Assembly (NCBI GenBank): GCA_025356655.1
Contig: JANXRW010000046.1
Coordinates: 1-40,698 of the forward strand
Length of the DNA stretch: 40,698 nucleotides
Reading direction: 5' to 3'
Source of the DNA: Betaproteobacteria bacterium
GTDB lineage: Bacteria; Pseudomonadota; Gammaproteobacteria; Burkholderiales; SHXO01
The position numbers and the translations under genes are program-made. The notes under the pieces are model-generated. The model was not told where the DNA came from. It did no database searches and worked only from the letters and a program-made list of their open reading frames with translations. Numbering within the stretch: position 1 is the stretch's first letter; each line of letters starts with the position of its first letter. Below are positions 8,630-19,121 of the stretch, in pieces.

Positions 8630-8659
8630 TTGCCGAAGGCCCGGGGGTGGCGATATAAT
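8630..8659 (+). promoter_or_regulatory. Sigma-70 promoter of the rpsP operon
   Basis: TTGCCG at 8630-8635 as -35, an 18-nt spacer and a perfect TATAAT at 8654-8659. Transcription would start near 8666, about 30 bp before the rpsP ATG. Confidence 0.7.
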
Positions 8660-8697
8660 CGACGGTTTTCACTTGTCCAGCACCCGCTGAGGTCCAC

Positions 8698-9003
8698 ATG
8701 GTCGTGATAAGACTTGCACGAGGCGGCGCTAAAAAGCGCCCCTTTTATAACCTAGTAGTGGCCGATTCCCGGGATCCGCGCGATGGACGGTTCATCGAGC
8801 GTGTGGGTTTCTACGACCCGAAGGCGCCGGAAGGGCGTGAGCGGCTGAGGATCGAACTCAGTCGCGTGGCCCACTGGCGGGAGCGCGGTGCGCAACCCTC
8901 TGACACCGTGGCACGTCTGGTTCGCCAGGCGGGCAAGGCCCTGGTGGCCAGCAACACGGCCGAGGCCGCGGCGCCGGCAACGGAGAGCGTTGCCGCCGTC
9001 TGA
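8698..9003 (+). CDS. rpsP: 30S ribosomal protein S16
   Basis: S16 is a primary assembly protein of the small ribosomal subunit and contacts 16S rRNA. The 101-residue product contains the family core [39 protein letters not shown] and [10 protein letters not shown], followed by an Ala-rich tail of about 18 residues that varies between species. It is the first gene of rpsP-rimM-trmD-rplS, preceded by a good sigma-70 promoter. Confidence 0.97.
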   Translation: MVVIRLARGGAKKRPFYNLVVADSRDPRDGRFIERVGFYDPKAPEGRERLRIELSRVAHWRERGAQPSDTVARLVRQAGKALVASNTAEAAAPATESVAAV

Positions 9004-9013
9004 AGTGGTCGTG

Positions 9014-9526
9014 ATGGGGCGCGTCGTCGCCCCCTACGGCGTGCACGGCTGGATGCGGGTCGCCCATTTCACTGGCCAGTCGGGTGCGCTCTTGGACTAT
9101 CCGGTCTGGTGGCTTCGCCTCCAAGACGATGAGCCCTGGAAACCGCTGGACCTTGACCAAGGGGCCGTGCGGGGTCGTGGAGTGGTGGCTAAGCTGCAGG
9201 GAGTGGATACCCCGGAGGCCGTTGTGGCGTTGCATGGGGCGCTGATCGCCGTGCCCCGCGAACAACTACCAGACAGCGAGCCCGGACAGTTTTATTTCAG
9301 CGACCTCGTCGGACTTCCCGTGTTCAACGTGGAGGGAGAGTCTTTCGGCACGGTGAGCGGAATAATCGAGACGGGTGCCAACGAGGTACTGGTGGTGAGC
9401 GCCGACCGTGAACGGCTGATCCCCTTCATCGAATCGGTGATCAAGTCCGTGGAGCCGACCCGGGGCGACCCGTCCGGGCGGATCCAGCCAGGCAAGATCG
9501 TGGTGGACTGGGGCAGCGACTACTGA
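9014..9526 (+). CDS. rimM: 16S rRNA processing protein RimM
   Basis: RimM binds S19 in the 30S head and is needed for 16S rRNA maturation. The 170-residue product has the N-terminal RimM motif [16 protein letters not shown], the central linker block [19 protein letters not shown] and the C-terminal PRC-barrel part with TGANEVLVV and the end [13 protein letters not shown]. In-frame GTG codons at 9005 and 9011 are alternative starts that would add two to three residues. It begins just after the rpsP stop and its TGA overlaps the trmD ATG by one base, so the three genes are tightly coupled. Confidence 0.95.
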   Translation: MGRVVAPYGVHGWMRVAHFTGQSGALLDYPVWWLRLQDDEPWKPLDLDQGAVRGRGVVAKLQGVDTPEAVVALHGALIAVPREQLPDSEPGQFYFSDLVGLPVFNVEGESFGTVSGIIETGANEVLVVSADRERLIPFIESVIKSVEPTRGDPSGRIQPGKIVVDWGSDY

Positions 9527-10311
9527 TGCAGTTCGACGTCGTCACGCTGTTCCCGGAGATGTTTGGTGCCCTGACGCGCCACGGGATCACCCGCAAGGCC
9601 TACGAAGCCGGCCGGTTCGGCCTAGTGTTGTGGAACCCCCGGGAGTTTGCTCGGGATGCCTACCGCACCGTGGATGACCGGCCCTACGGCGGTGGACCTG
9701 GGATGGTAATGATGGCGGGGCCCCTGGAGAAGTCCGTGGATGCTGCCACCGCGCGGCAACGCAGTTGCGGTGTGAAGCGCTCGATGGTCGTGTACTTGAC
9801 GCCGCAGGGCGAGCCTTTGGCGCAGGCGCGCGTCTCGGCCCTGTCCCAGGAGGCGGGTCTGATCCTACTGGCGGGAAGGTACGAGGGCGTTGACGAGCGG
9901 TTGATCGAGCGTCGTGTGGATGTGGAACTGTCCATCGGGGATTACGTGCTATCCGGTGGGGAGTTGCCCGCAATGGTGCTGATGGATGCCATTGTGCGCA
10001 GGTTGCCCGGCGTGCTGGGAGATGCCCAGTCGGCAGTCCAGGATTCCTTCGAGGAAGGGCTTCTGGAATGCCCGCAGTACACGCGGCCGGAGGTGTATGC
10101 CGGGGTGGCCGTACCTTCGGTGTTGATGAGCGGGAATCACGCGCAGATCGAGCGCTGGCGCCTGAAGCAGTCTCTGGGTCGCACGTGGCAACGGCGGCCC
10201 GATCTGCTTGAGCGCCTGCAACTGGATAAGCGGCATCGAGCCTTGTTGGAAGAGTACCAGCGTGAAGCGCATGAGCCATGCGCCGCGCCATTGCAGGAGT
10301 GCAAACCATGA
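9526..10311 (+). CDS. trmD: tRNA (guanine-N1)-methyltransferase TrmD
   Basis: TrmD methylates G37 of tRNAs that read CUN, CCN and CGG using S-adenosylmethionine and prevents frameshifting. The 261-residue product has the SPOUT trefoil-knot motifs: [36 protein letters not shown] and the knot [15 protein letters not shown]. The catalytic Asp lies in the [12 protein letters not shown] region. It starts on the ATG overlapping the rimM stop (TGATG) and ends with ATGA overlapping the rplS start. Confidence 0.97.
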   Translation: MQFDVVTLFPEMFGALTRHGITRKAYEAGRFGLVLWNPREFARDAYRTVDDRPYGGGPGMVMMAGPLEKSVDAATARQRSCGVKRSMVVYLTPQGEPLAQARVSALSQEAGLILLAGRYEGVDERLIERRVDVELSIGDYVLSGGELPAMVLMDAIVRRLPGVLGDAQSAVQDSFEEGLLECPQYTRPEVYAGVAVPSVLMSGNHAQIERWRLKQSLGRTWQRRPDLLERLQLDKRHRALLEEYQREAHEPCAAPLQECKP

Positions 10312-10721
10312 ATCTGATCGAGAAGCTGGAACAGGAAGAAATCGCTCGCTTGGGCAAGACCATCCCATCGTTCTCGCCGGGCGACACCGTGGTCGTCAAC
10401 GTGAATGTGGTGGAAGGTGATCGCCGGCGGGTGCAGGCCTACGAGGGGGTTGTCATCTCGAAGCGTAACCGCGGGCTGAACTCCAACTTCATCGTCCGGA
10501 AGATCTCCTCCGGCGAGGGCGTTGAGCGGACCTTTCAGACCTACTCCCCGCTAATCGCCTCCATCGAGGTGAAACGCCGGGGAGCGGTGCGCCGCGCCAA
10601 GCTTTATTACCTGCGCGACCGCTCCGGCAAGTCCGCCCGGATCCGCGAAAAGCTGACCCGCCGGGAGGCCCCCGCGGCTGCTCTGGCCGCTACTGCGCCC
10701 CAGGCGACGCCCGCTAGCTGA
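10308..10721 (+). CDS. rplS: 50S ribosomal protein L19
   Basis: L19 lies at the 30S-50S interface. The 137-residue product contains [55 protein letters not shown] and [19 protein letters not shown], all standard. The C-terminus has about 20 extra Ala/Pro-rich residues beyond the usual end, as in many betaproteobacteria. The start at 10308 overlaps the trmD stop by 4 bp; the frame is open upstream to 10278 but that would lie inside trmD. Confidence 0.97.
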   Translation: MNLIEKLEQEEIARLGKTIPSFSPGDTVVVNVNVVEGDRRRVQAYEGVVISKRNRGLNSNFIVRKISSGEGVERTFQTYSPLIASIEVKRRGAVRRAKLYYLRDRSGKSARIREKLTRREAPAAALAATAPQATPAS

Positions 10722-10749
10722 CCTCCGAGGGCGCTTTCCGGCCCTTGGC

Positions 10750-11265
10750 ATGGGGCGCTTCGCCGCAACGGGGCTCGCTGGCCACGCCGCGCCGCTTGTA
10801 GGGAGGGTGGCGCGTCTGGCTGCGCCCTTTGCGGTGATTGGAATACATACCTCCGGGGGTGCGCTCGTGCGCTTGGAGTACTTGCCGCCGGGCGCAGCGA
10901 CCTTGGCGCCCGGGGATGCGCTCACCCGCCAAGTGTGCGAGCAGATCCGCGCCTACCTCGACGACCCGACATTTCAATTCAACCTTCCGCTGGCGCTGCA
11001 GGGAACTGAGCATCAGCATCGCGTCTGGACCCGCATTCAAGCCATTCCTCCCGGTCTGACTCGGGCCTATGGAGCCGTGGCGCGGGATTGCCAATCCTCC
11101 GCGCGAGCGGTCGGCACGGCCTGCGGTCGCAATCCACTGCCGCTGGTCATCCCCTGCCACCGCGTGGTGGCGTCAGCGGGAATCGGCGGCTTCATGGGTT
11201 CGGGCTCCGGGCCCGGGATCGTGGTGAAGCGCTGGCTCCTTGCCCACGAAGGCGTGCGGCTTTGA
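10750..11265 (+). CDS. ogt: Methylated-DNA--protein-cysteine methyltransferase
   Basis: The 171-residue product is an O6-alkylguanine-DNA alkyltransferase, a suicide repair protein that takes the alkyl group from O6-alkylguanine. The active-site motif IPCHRVV puts the acceptor at Cys136, and the helix-turn-helix residues [20 protein letters not shown] precede it. The N-terminal part (1-75) is the less conserved ribonuclease-like domain. The C-terminus [13 protein letters not shown] matches the usual ending KRWLLxxEG. It follows rplS after 28 bp and its stop overlaps the xerD start. Confidence 0.93.
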   Translation: MGRFAATGLAGHAAPLVGRVARLAAPFAVIGIHTSGGALVRLEYLPPGAATLAPGDALTRQVCEQIRAYLDDPTFQFNLPLALQGTEHQHRVWTRIQAIPPGLTRAYGAVARDCQSSARAVGTACGRNPLPLVIPCHRVVASAGIGGFMGSGSGPGIVVKRWLLAHEGVRL

Positions 11266-12158
11266 CGGCCGGCGAGCCGCTCATCGATGAGTTCGCCGAC
11301 TCGCTCTGGCTCGAGGACGGCCTCTCGGCGAATACCCTGTCCGCCTATCGCAGCGACCTTGCGCTCTACGCCCGTTGGCTACGCGAAACCCACGGGCTGG
11401 GCCTGCTACAAGCGGGCGCCGCGGAAGTCCATGCCTACCTCGCGCTGCGCTACAGCCAACACAGCAAGGCGAGTTCCACCGCGCGCCTCGTCTCCGCTCT
11501 GCGCCGATTCTACCGGCTAGCATTGCGCTGCGGACACTTGGCCGTAGACCCCACGGTCAACCTGGAACCGCCTCGGCGCAACCGCGAACTGCCCCGCGCA
11601 CTGACCGAGGCCCAGGTCGAGGCTCTGCTCGAGGCGCCGGCACTTAACACCCGCTTGGGCCTGCGTGACCGGGCCATGCTGGAGTTCCTCTACGCCACCG
11701 GCCTCAGGGTCAGTGAACTGGTGGGGCTGCGCGTCTTGCAGGTAAGCGAGCAAACCGGTGTGGCGAGGGTGCTTGGCAAGGGGGCGCGTGAGCGCCTCGT
11801 GCCGCTGGGCGAGGAGGCGCTGCACCACCTGAGATGCTATCTGTCCGGCGCGCGGGCCCAATTGCTCCAGGCAGGCAGCAGCGACGTGCTCTTCCTGACG
11901 GCGCGCGGGGCGGGAATGACGCGGCAGGGCTTCTGGTACCTTATCAAACGCTATGCGTTACGTGCGGGAATCGACCAAGCCATTTCCCCGCATACGCTCC
12001 GCCACGCCTTCGCGACCCACCTGCTTAACCATGGTGCCGACCTGCGCGTGGTGCAGGTGCTGCTCGGTCACGCCGACGTCACGACGACACAAATCTACAC
12101 GCACGTCGCGCGCGACCGCCTCAAACGCTTGCACGCGCAGCATCACCCACGCGGCTGA
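11262..12158 (+). CDS. xerD: Tyrosine recombinase XerD
   Basis: XerD acts with XerC at dif to resolve chromosome dimers at division. The 298-residue product has the N-terminal SAM-like core-binding domain (about 7-90) and the catalytic domain with Arg149 (TGLRVSE), Lys173, His244 and Arg247 ([10 protein letters not shown]), His270 (LLGHAD) and the nucleophile Tyr279 (TQIYTHV). I chose the TTG at 11262, which overlaps the ogt TGA (TTGA), because this gives exactly the classical 298-residue length; the open frame extends upstream but only inside ogt. XerC is not in the window, so the choice of XerD over XerC rests on length and context. Confidence 0.9.
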   Translation: MTAGEPLIDEFADSLWLEDGLSANTLSAYRSDLALYARWLRETHGLGLLQAGAAEVHAYLALRYSQHSKASSTARLVSALRRFYRLALRCGHLAVDPTVNLEPPRRNRELPRALTEAQVEALLEAPALNTRLGLRDRAMLEFLYATGLRVSELVGLRVLQVSEQTGVARVLGKGARERLVPLGEEALHHLRCYLSGARAQLLQAGSSDVLFLTARGAGMTRQGFWYLIKRYALRAGIDQAISPHTLRHAFATHLLNHGADLRVVQVLLGHADVTTTQIYTHVARDRLKRLHAQHHPRG

Positions 12159-12198
12159 GCGTTCGCGGCCGGCAGCCTAGTGCGGGTAGAATCCCGCC

Positions 12199-12819
12199 GT
12201 GGCTTCCCTATTGTGCACCCTGCTCGCCTACCTTTTGGGATCGGTTTCCTTCGCCGTCGTTACCAGCCGGCTGATGGGGCTGGCCGATCCGCGCTCCTAC
12301 GGCTCGGGCAATCCCGGCGCGACCAACGTCCTGCGTAGCGGCAGCCGGACTGCGGCACTGTTGACCCTGTTGGGCGACTGCGCCAAGGGGGCGCTGGCCG
12401 TGATGCTCGTGCGCTCCCTCTCGCCTACCCTCGGGCTTGGGCCGCAGACGCTAGGCCAGGTGGCCGTCGCCGCCTTTATAGGGCATCTCTTCCCGGTGTT
12501 TTTTGGGTTTAAGGGCGGTAAGGGCGTGGCCACCGCGCTGGGTATTCTGGTCTCGCTATCACCGGTGCTCGGGTTGCTGGCTGCAGTGGTGTGGTTCCTC
12601 CTGCTGGCAGCCACGCGCTTCGTGTCCGTGGCTAGCGTGGGCGCTGCCCTGGGCGCTGCGGTGGCAGCGCCTGCTTTAGTGGGCGGGCGCTCGCTAATGG
12701 CCGCGGTCTTTCTGATCGCGGCGTTGGTTGTGCTCCGACACCGGGCAAATATTCGCAGGCTGCTGGCCGGCGAGGAGTCGCGGTTTACGCTGCGCCGAAG
12801 TAATCCACCGCCTCGCTAA
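12199..12819 (+). CDS. plsY: Acyl-phosphate:glycerol-3-phosphate acyltransferase PlsY
   Basis: PlsY is a membrane enzyme that transfers an acyl group from acyl-phosphate to glycerol 3-phosphate in the first step of phospholipid synthesis. The 206-residue product begins at a GTG and shows the three family motifs: [10 protein letters not shown] followed by [17 protein letters not shown], the [18 protein letters not shown] loop, and the [17 protein letters not shown]-terminus, with about five membrane segments. Its last 35 bp overlap the 3' end of the convergent tsaD gene. Confidence 0.95.
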   Translation: MASLLCTLLAYLLGSVSFAVVTSRLMGLADPRSYGSGNPGATNVLRSGSRTAALLTLLGDCAKGALAVMLVRSLSPTLGLGPQTLGQVAVAAFIGHLFPVFFGFKGGKGVATALGILVSLSPVLGLLAAVVWFLLLAATRFVSVASVGAALGAAVAAPALVGGRSLMAAVFLIAALVVLRHRANIRRLLAGEESRFTLRRSNPPPR

Positions 12820-13834
12820 GCGAGGCCAAGTCCCAGCGCGGGCGCACCTGAAAGGCGCCTCGGGTCGCCTCGGCGAGACGCAGCGCGCCGGCGAAGGCGA
12901 TCATGGCGCCGTTGTCGGTGCACAGGGCCAAGTCCGGGTAGAACACCGGCACGCCCAGTTTTTCTGCGGCGGCGCTGAGGTGCTCGCGCAACCGCCGGTT
13001 GGCCCCCACCCCTCCGGCCACGACGAGTCGGGGCAGGCCAGTGGCGCGTAGGGCGGCGACGGCTTTGGCCGTGAGGACTTCGGCGATGGCCAGTTCGACG
13101 CCGGCGGCCAAATCCGCCCGGGCCTGGTCATCCATGGATTCGCGCTTGACTAGGAGCGCCACGGCGGTTTTGAGTCCGCTAAAGCTGAGGTCCAAACCCG
13201 GACTGTGGAGCATGGGGCGTGGCAGGGTGAAGCGCGCCGGGTTGCCGCGAAGGGCAAGCGCGGAGATGGCAGGGCCACCCGGATAGCCCAGACCCAGCAA
13301 CTGCGCCGTCTTGTCGAAAGCCTCGCCCGCTGCGTCGTCGAGGGTGTCCCCGAGGAGCCGGTATCGGCCCGGCGCACCGGCCTCCAGCAGTTGGGTGTGG
13401 CCGCCGGATACCAGCAGGGCAAGGAACGGGAAATCCGGCGCTCGCTCGCCGAGCATCGGCGAGAGCAGGTGGCCCTCGAGGTGGTGCACCCCCACGCAGG
13501 GGAGGTCTAGGGCGAAGGACAGGCCGCCCGCGAAGGCGGCACCCACCAGGAGCGCCCCGGCTAGCCCTGGGCCCTGCGTGTAGGCCACGGCGCCCAAGTC
13601 ATCGAGACCCCGGCCGCAGTCTGCAAGTAACTCGGTGACGAGAGACGGCACGCGCCGGATGTGGTCGCGCGAGGCCAGTTCGGGGACCACCCCCCCGTAT
13701 TCGGCGTGCATCGCAACCTGTGAATGGAGCCGGTGTCCGAGCAGTCCACGCGCAGGTTCGCTACGCGCCAGGGTGGCGTCGAACAGCGCAACGCCGGTTT
13801 CATCACAGGATGTTTCGATGCCGAGAACGAGCAT
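12785..13834 (-). CDS. tsaD: tRNA threonylcarbamoyladenosine transferase subunit TsaD
   Basis: TsaD, with TsaB and TsaE, transfers threonylcarbamoyl to A37 of tRNAs reading ANN codons, which includes the tRNA-Ile and tRNA-Thr of this window. The 349-residue product has the ASKHA-fold motifs [14 protein letters not shown] at the N-terminus, the metal-binding HxxxH as HHLEGH (117-122), [11 protein letters not shown], the [16 protein letters not shown] segment and [14 protein letters not shown]. It is divergent from rpsU and convergent with plsY, overlapping its end. Confidence 0.96.
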   Translation of the reverse strand: MLVLGIETSCDETGVALFDATLARSEPARGLLGHRLHSQVAMHAEYGGVVPELASRDHIRRVPSLVTELLADCGRGLDDLGAVAYTQGPGLAGALLVGAAFAGGLSFALDLPCVGVHHLEGHLLSPMLGERAPDFPFLALLVSGGHTQLLEAGAPGRYRLLGDTLDDAAGEAFDKTAQLLGLGYPGGPAISALALRGNPARFTLPRPMLHSPGLDLSFSGLKTAVALLVKRESMDDQARADLAAGVELAIAEVLTAKAVAALRATGLPRLVVAGGVGANRRLREHLSAAAEKLGVPVFYPDLALCTDNGAMIAFAGALRLAEATRGAFQVRPRWDLASLSEAVDYFGAA

Positions 13835-13859
13835 GGGATCTAAAGGGCGCTTTGATGAC

Positions 13860-13890
13860 TTGCAGGAAGCCCCGCAAAGCTTGCTATAAT
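13860..13890 (+). promoter_or_regulatory. Likely sigma-70 promoter of rpsU-yqeY-dnaG-rpoD
   Basis: A perfect TATAAT at 13885-13890 is preceded by TTGCAG at 13860-13865 with a 19-nt spacer. The transcript would carry a leader of about 260 nt before rpsU. Confidence 0.6.
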
Positions 13891-14157
13891 AGTGGATTAC
13901 GCTCCGCTGAGTGCTTTGCCGCGTTTCCGCCGCCTCCCACCGCTTCGATTGCTTCAGCGATTGCCGACGGGGAGGTCGTGGGGCACAGACGACGAGGACT
14001 CGGCGGGCGCTAGAACTAGGCTTCGACCCGGTATCCGGGGCGAATCCAACGAATTTGAGCTTTTTGCGCCCGCAGGGAGAGCGTCCCCGGCGGAACCAAT
14101 GAACCCAGAAACGCCCCCGCCCTCCTGCGGTGGGCCATGTACAGGAACCGAGTTCAG
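13891..14157 (+). other. Long untranslated leader upstream of rpsU
   Basis: About 265 nt separate the promoter from the S21 start. Short open frames occur but none has a convincing start or family. No known riboswitch or ribosomal-protein leader is recognised. Confidence 0.4.
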
Positions 14158-14370
14158 ATGCCGACAGTCAGGGTAAAAGAGAACGAGCCCTTCGAAGTGG
14201 CGATGCGCCGTTTCAAGCGCACCGTCGAGAAAACCGGCCTGCTCACCGAGTTGCGGGCCCGCGAGTTCTACGAGAAGCCTACGGCCGAGCGCAAGCGCAA
14301 GAAAGCAGCCGCCGTTAAGCGCCACTACAAGCGCCTGCGTAGCCAGCAACTCCCGCCCCGTATGTATTGA
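14158..14370 (+). CDS. rpsU: 30S ribosomal protein S21
   Basis: The 70-residue product contains the full S21 sequence pattern [20 protein letters not shown], then a Lys/Arg-rich C-terminus ([17 protein letters not shown], ending MY). S21 is needed for initiation on natural mRNAs. The ATG at 14158 gives the usual start; an upstream in-frame ATG at 14137 would add seven unusual residues. It is the first gene of the rpsU-yqeY-dnaG-rpoD order, which couples ribosome, replication and transcription functions. Confidence 0.96.
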   Translation: MPTVRVKENEPFEVAMRRFKRTVEKTGLLTELRAREFYEKPTAERKRKKAAAVKRHYKRLRSQQLPPRMY

Positions 14371-14381
14371 TTGCCTCGGGA

Positions 14382-14405
14382 GAACCGAGCCCCCCGGCCC
14401 GGTTC
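14382..14405 (+). terminator. Intercistronic hairpin after rpsU
   Basis: GAACCGAGCC (14382-14391) and GGCCCGGTTC (14396-14405) pair over 10 bp with one A-C mismatch and a CCCC loop, 12 nt after the rpsU stop. No U-tract follows. In E. coli a terminator lies between rpsU and dnaG and lowers dnaG relative to rpsU; this hairpin is in the matching place and may act as a partial terminator or processing site. Confidence 0.5.
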
Positions 14406-14422
14406 GCCTGCGGACTAAGCCC

Positions 14423-14869
14423 ATGACTCTGCGCGACCGAATCAACGAAGACGTCAAGACCGCCATGCGGGCGCGAGATTCTGCGCGCCTGGGTGCGCTG
14501 CGCCTGCTCACCGCTGCCCTCAAGCAGCGCGAAGTGGACGAGCGCATTGTGCTCGATGACGCTGGGGTCGTGGCAATCCTGGAGAAACTGCTCAAGCAGC
14601 GGCGCGAGTCCATCACCCAGTTTGAGGCGGCCGGGCGTACCGACTTGGTGGCGGGCGAGCGCTTCGAACTTGAGTTGCTGAGCGGATACATGCCGGCCGC
14701 GCTCGGGGACGAGGAGATCGAGGCGGCGGTGGCCGATGCCATCGCGCAGTCGGGTGCCACGTCTCCCCGGGACATGGGCAAGGTCATGGCCATCCTCAAG
14801 CCAGCCTTGGCTGGTCGGGCGGACATGACCCGCGTGTCGAGCCTAGTGAAGGGCCAACTGGTCGGCTGA
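14423..14869 (+). CDS. yqeY: GatB/YqeY domain-containing protein
   Basis: The 148-residue product is a stand-alone YqeY protein, related to the C-terminal tRNA-binding tail domain of GatB. Typical blocks are MTLRDRINEDVKTAMRARD, LGALRLLTAALKQREVDER, KLLKQRRESITQFEAAGR, ELLSGYMPAALGDEE and the C-terminal DMGKVMAILKPALAGRADM. A role in tRNA handling is suspected for the family but not proven. It lies between rpsU and dnaG as in many betaproteobacteria. Confidence 0.92.
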   Translation: MTLRDRINEDVKTAMRARDSARLGALRLLTAALKQREVDERIVLDDAGVVAILEKLLKQRRESITQFEAAGRTDLVAGERFELELLSGYMPAALGDEEIEAAVADAIAQSGATSPRDMGKVMAILKPALAGRADMTRVSSLVKGQLVG

Positions 14870-14971
14870 GCCGACGGTACCCCTGCCGGGCCGGCCTCTG
14901 GCCGGACGATTTCGCCAGTGCGAGCCCACCCTCTATGGCGGGCGCCTGCCTACCTTAGCCGGGCTGACGCG

Positions 14972-16738
14972 ATGATTCCCAAGCCTTTTGTCCAGGATCT
15001 GCTGGCCCGGGTGGACATCGTCTCCGTCATCGACGCCTGTATTCCTCTCAAGCACTCCGGTGCCAATTGGGTCGCCTGCTGCCCGTTCCATAACGAGCGC
15101 CACCCGTCTTTTACCGTGAGCCCGAGCAAGCAGTTCTACCATTGTTTCGGCTGTGGAGTGCATGGTGACGCCATCCGCTTCCTCATGGAGCACCTGGGCC
15201 TTAACTTCGTCGAGGCCGTGCGCGACCTCTCCCAGCGGGTTGGGTTGCGTGTGCCTGAACCGGAAATCGCGGTGCCGGTCGCTGACCCGGGCGCGGTGCC
15301 GGTGGATGATTTACTCCAGGCCATGGAGCGTGCGGCGCAGTTCTACAAGGCGCAACTACGGGGCTCCGACACAGCCGTGCAGTACCTCAAGTCCCGGGGC
15401 GTTTCGGGGGAAATTGCTGGCCGCTTTCAACTGGGCTATGCCCCGGCCGATTGGCAAGCGCTGGCCGGGACCTTTCCGCACTACGAGGCCAAGGCCCTGT
15501 CCGCCGCCGGGCTGGTGATCCAGAACGACCAGGGTCGTCGCTACGATCGGTTTCGCGATCGCATCATATTTCCCATCCACGATATGCGCGGACGCATCGT
15601 AGGCTTCGGGGGCCGGGTCCTGGGCGACGGCGAGCCCAAGTACCTAAATTCGCCTGAGACTCCACTATTCGAGAAGGGGCGGGAGCTCTATGGCTTGTTT
15701 CTCGCCCGGCCGGCCATCCGCGAAGCGGCCCGGGTGGTGGTGGTCGAGGGCTACATGGACGTGGTCGCCCTCGCGCAGTTCGGCGTCGGCTTCGCCGTCG
15801 CCACCCTGGGCACCTCCACCACGCCTATGCAGGTCCAGAAGCTGCTTCAGCAGACCGACGAGATCGTATTCTGCTTTGATGGGGACGCCGCGGGCCGTAA
15901 GGCAGCTTGGCGCGCCCTGGAGAACACCCTGGGCACGTTGCGCGACGGCAAACAGGTGAAGTTTTTGTTCCTCCCGGCGGAGCACGATCCCGATAGCTTC
16001 GTCCGCGCTAACGGCGCCGAGGCCTTTGTGCGCCAGCTCAAAGCCGCTGAGCCCCTGTCGGAGGTGCTTATGCGGGAACTCACCTCGCGCTCGGAATTGG
16101 GCACGCTCGAAGGGCGGGCGCGCTTTGTGCGTGATGCCCGCGAACTGTTGGTCAAGGTGGAGGCGCCAGTGTTCGGCACCATGCTGCGGCGGCGGGCCGC
16201 CGAACTTGCCGGGGTGAGCCCGCGGGAACTCGGCGCGGCACCGGCGCCCAGGGCCGGTGCGCGTGCCCCGCGGCGCAGCGAACCGCAGCGCCTGTCCATC
16301 GTGCGTCAACTCACGGAGATGCTGGTTTTTGAGCCGTCGCTCGCCCCGCTGGCCGATCAGGAACTGCTCGGGGAACTCTCCCGAATCGGTCTGGCCGACA
16401 TTCTGCCCGCCGAACTAGAATTGCTGCGTGCCTTGGTGGTGCTCTATCACCGGGATCCCAGCCATCGGGCTATGGTGGAGCACTTCCGCGGGACGCCGCT
16501 GGAGCAGGCCGCCGAGCGCGCCGAGGCGCAGGCCATCGAGTGGGGTAACCGAGGCTTAGCCGACCTGGGAAGCGAATTCGAGGGCGGCTGGAACAAATTG
16601 CGCGAACGTGTGCGTCTTGCACGGATCGAACAACTGGGTGCCAAACTGCGAGGGGTGGGATGGAGTGCAGAGGACCGGGAGTTGTACCTGCGGCTGCAGC
16701 GGCCGAGCCCGGGCAAGGGGCATGAGCTTCCGGAGTGA
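14972..16738 (+). CDS. dnaG: DNA primase DnaG
   Basis: DnaG makes RNA primers for lagging-strand synthesis together with DnaB. The 588-residue product has the N-terminal CHC2 zinc-binding domain with Cys37, His40, Cys58 and Cys61 (CCPFH and CFGCG), the RNA-polymerase core with the TOPRIM motifs VVVEGYMDVVAL and FDGDAAGRKAA, and a C-terminal helicase-binding region (about 440-588). I start at the ATG at 14972 (MIPKPFVQDLLARV), the usual N-terminus; the open frame upstream adds 18 unlikely residues. It follows yqeY by 102 bp and rpoD comes next. Confidence 0.96.
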   Translation: MIPKPFVQDLLARVDIVSVIDACIPLKHSGANWVACCPFHNERHPSFTVSPSKQFYHCFGCGVHGDAIRFLMEHLGLNFVEAVRDLSQRVGLRVPEPEIAVPVADPGAVPVDDLLQAMERAAQFYKAQLRGSDTAVQYLKSRGVSGEIAGRFQLGYAPADWQALAGTFPHYEAKALSAAGLVIQNDQGRRYDRFRDRIIFPIHDMRGRIVGFGGRVLGDGEPKYLNSPETPLFEKGRELYGLFLARPAIREAARVVVVEGYMDVVALAQFGVGFAVATLGTSTTPMQVQKLLQQTDEIVFCFDGDAAGRKAAWRALENTLGTLRDGKQVKFLFLPAEHDPDSFVRANGAEAFVRQLKAAEPLSEVLMRELTSRSELGTLEGRARFVRDARELLVKVEAPVFGTMLRRRAAELAGVSPRELGAAPAPRAGARAPRRSEPQRLSIVRQLTEMLVFEPSLAPLADQELLGELSRIGLADILPAELELLRALVVLYHRDPSHRAMVEHFRGTPLEQAAERAEAQAIEWGNRGLADLGSEFEGGWNKLRERVRLARIEQLGAKLRGVGWSAEDRELYLRLQRPSPGKGHELPE

Positions 16739-16812
16739 CGGCAAGTCCATGACCATTCGTGTTAAACTGCGGGGTTTTCCCTACGCGTTTACTTCGGCGG
16801 AGACGTTGTCGC

Positions 16813-18708
<1,896 letters not shown>

Positions 18709-18769
18709 GCTGCGCTCAGCCCCCGCGACCCGCATCGGGCCGCAGGGGCCGGAATCTCCTGCCGCGGAC

Positions 18770-18799
18770 CTGCCAGGGCACTCCCCAGGCGCCTATAAT
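18770..18799 (+). promoter_or_regulatory. Promoter of tRNA-Ile(CAT)
   Basis: CTGCCA at 18770-18775 (four of six matches to -35), an 18-nt spacer and a perfect TATAAT at 18794-18799. The start would fall two or three bases before the tRNA. Confidence 0.6.
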
Positions 18800-18808
18800 G
18801 AGAGCCAA

Positions 18809-19121
18809 GGGCCGTTAGCTCAACGGTTAGAGCAGCGGACTCATCGACAACGGTGACCTTCGCGGGAAACCGCGGATGGAAAAATCGGGTGAATTCAGGG
18901 AAGCCTACCGTCTACGGACCAAGGTGACCCTGAGCCTAGCCGGGAATGCATTCCCGGACGGTGCAGAGACTAGCGGAGGGGTCGAGTCCCCTTAATGACC
19001 GCCACGAGCGCCCGACACCCTACCAGTGCACACTGCGGGTGATGAGATAGTCCAGGGAGCGGGGAAACCCGCACAAACCTGAATCCGTTGGTTGCTGGTT
19101 CAAATCCAGCACGGCCCACCA
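18809..19121 (+). tRNA. ileX: tRNA-Ile(CAT) interrupted by a group I intron
   Basis: The 5' exon is 18809-18844 and the 3' exon 19082-19121; joined they give a 76-nt tRNA with encoded CCA. The acceptor stem is GGGCCGT with ACGGCCC, the D arm is GCTC...GAGC, the anticodon stem GCGGA with TCCGT holds loop CTCATAA, and the T arm is GCTGG TTCAAAT CCAGC. The anticodon is CAT. Overall similarity to E. coli tRNA-Ile2 (D arm, T loop, variable loop) argues for the isoleucine species whose C34 is changed to lysidine by TilS so that AUA is read, rather than tRNA-Met. The insertion lies directly after the third anticodon base, the same place as in the Azoarcus tRNA-Ile intron. Confidence 0.92.
18845..19081 (+). 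ncRNA. Self-splicing group I intron in tRNA-Ile(CAT)
   Basis: The 237-nt intron can be folded from sequence. P1 pairs exon CAT (18842-18844) with GTG (18853-18855), giving the conserved U-G at the 5' splice site. P2 is CGCGG-GAAA-CCGCG (18861-18874). P3 pairs TCGGGTG (18885-18891) with CGCCCGA (19009-19015). P4 pairs TCAGGG (18895-18900) with CCCTGA (18928-18933). A P6a palindrome covers 18940-18957. P7 pairs GACTA (18968-18972) with TAGTC (19048-19052). P8 pairs CACCC (19016-19020) with GGGTG (19037-19041). P9 is GCGGG-GAAA-CCCGC (19059-19072), followed by ACAAACCTG with the terminal omega-G at 19081. The P2, J6/7, P7 and P9 sequences resemble the Azoarcus IC3 intron. Extra hairpins fill 18973-19008. 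No homing endonuclease frame is present. Confidence 0.9.

Noticed and set aside
18845-19081. A homing endonuclease within the tRNA intron
   Set aside because: The intron is only 237 nt and filled by core helices; no frame is long enough.
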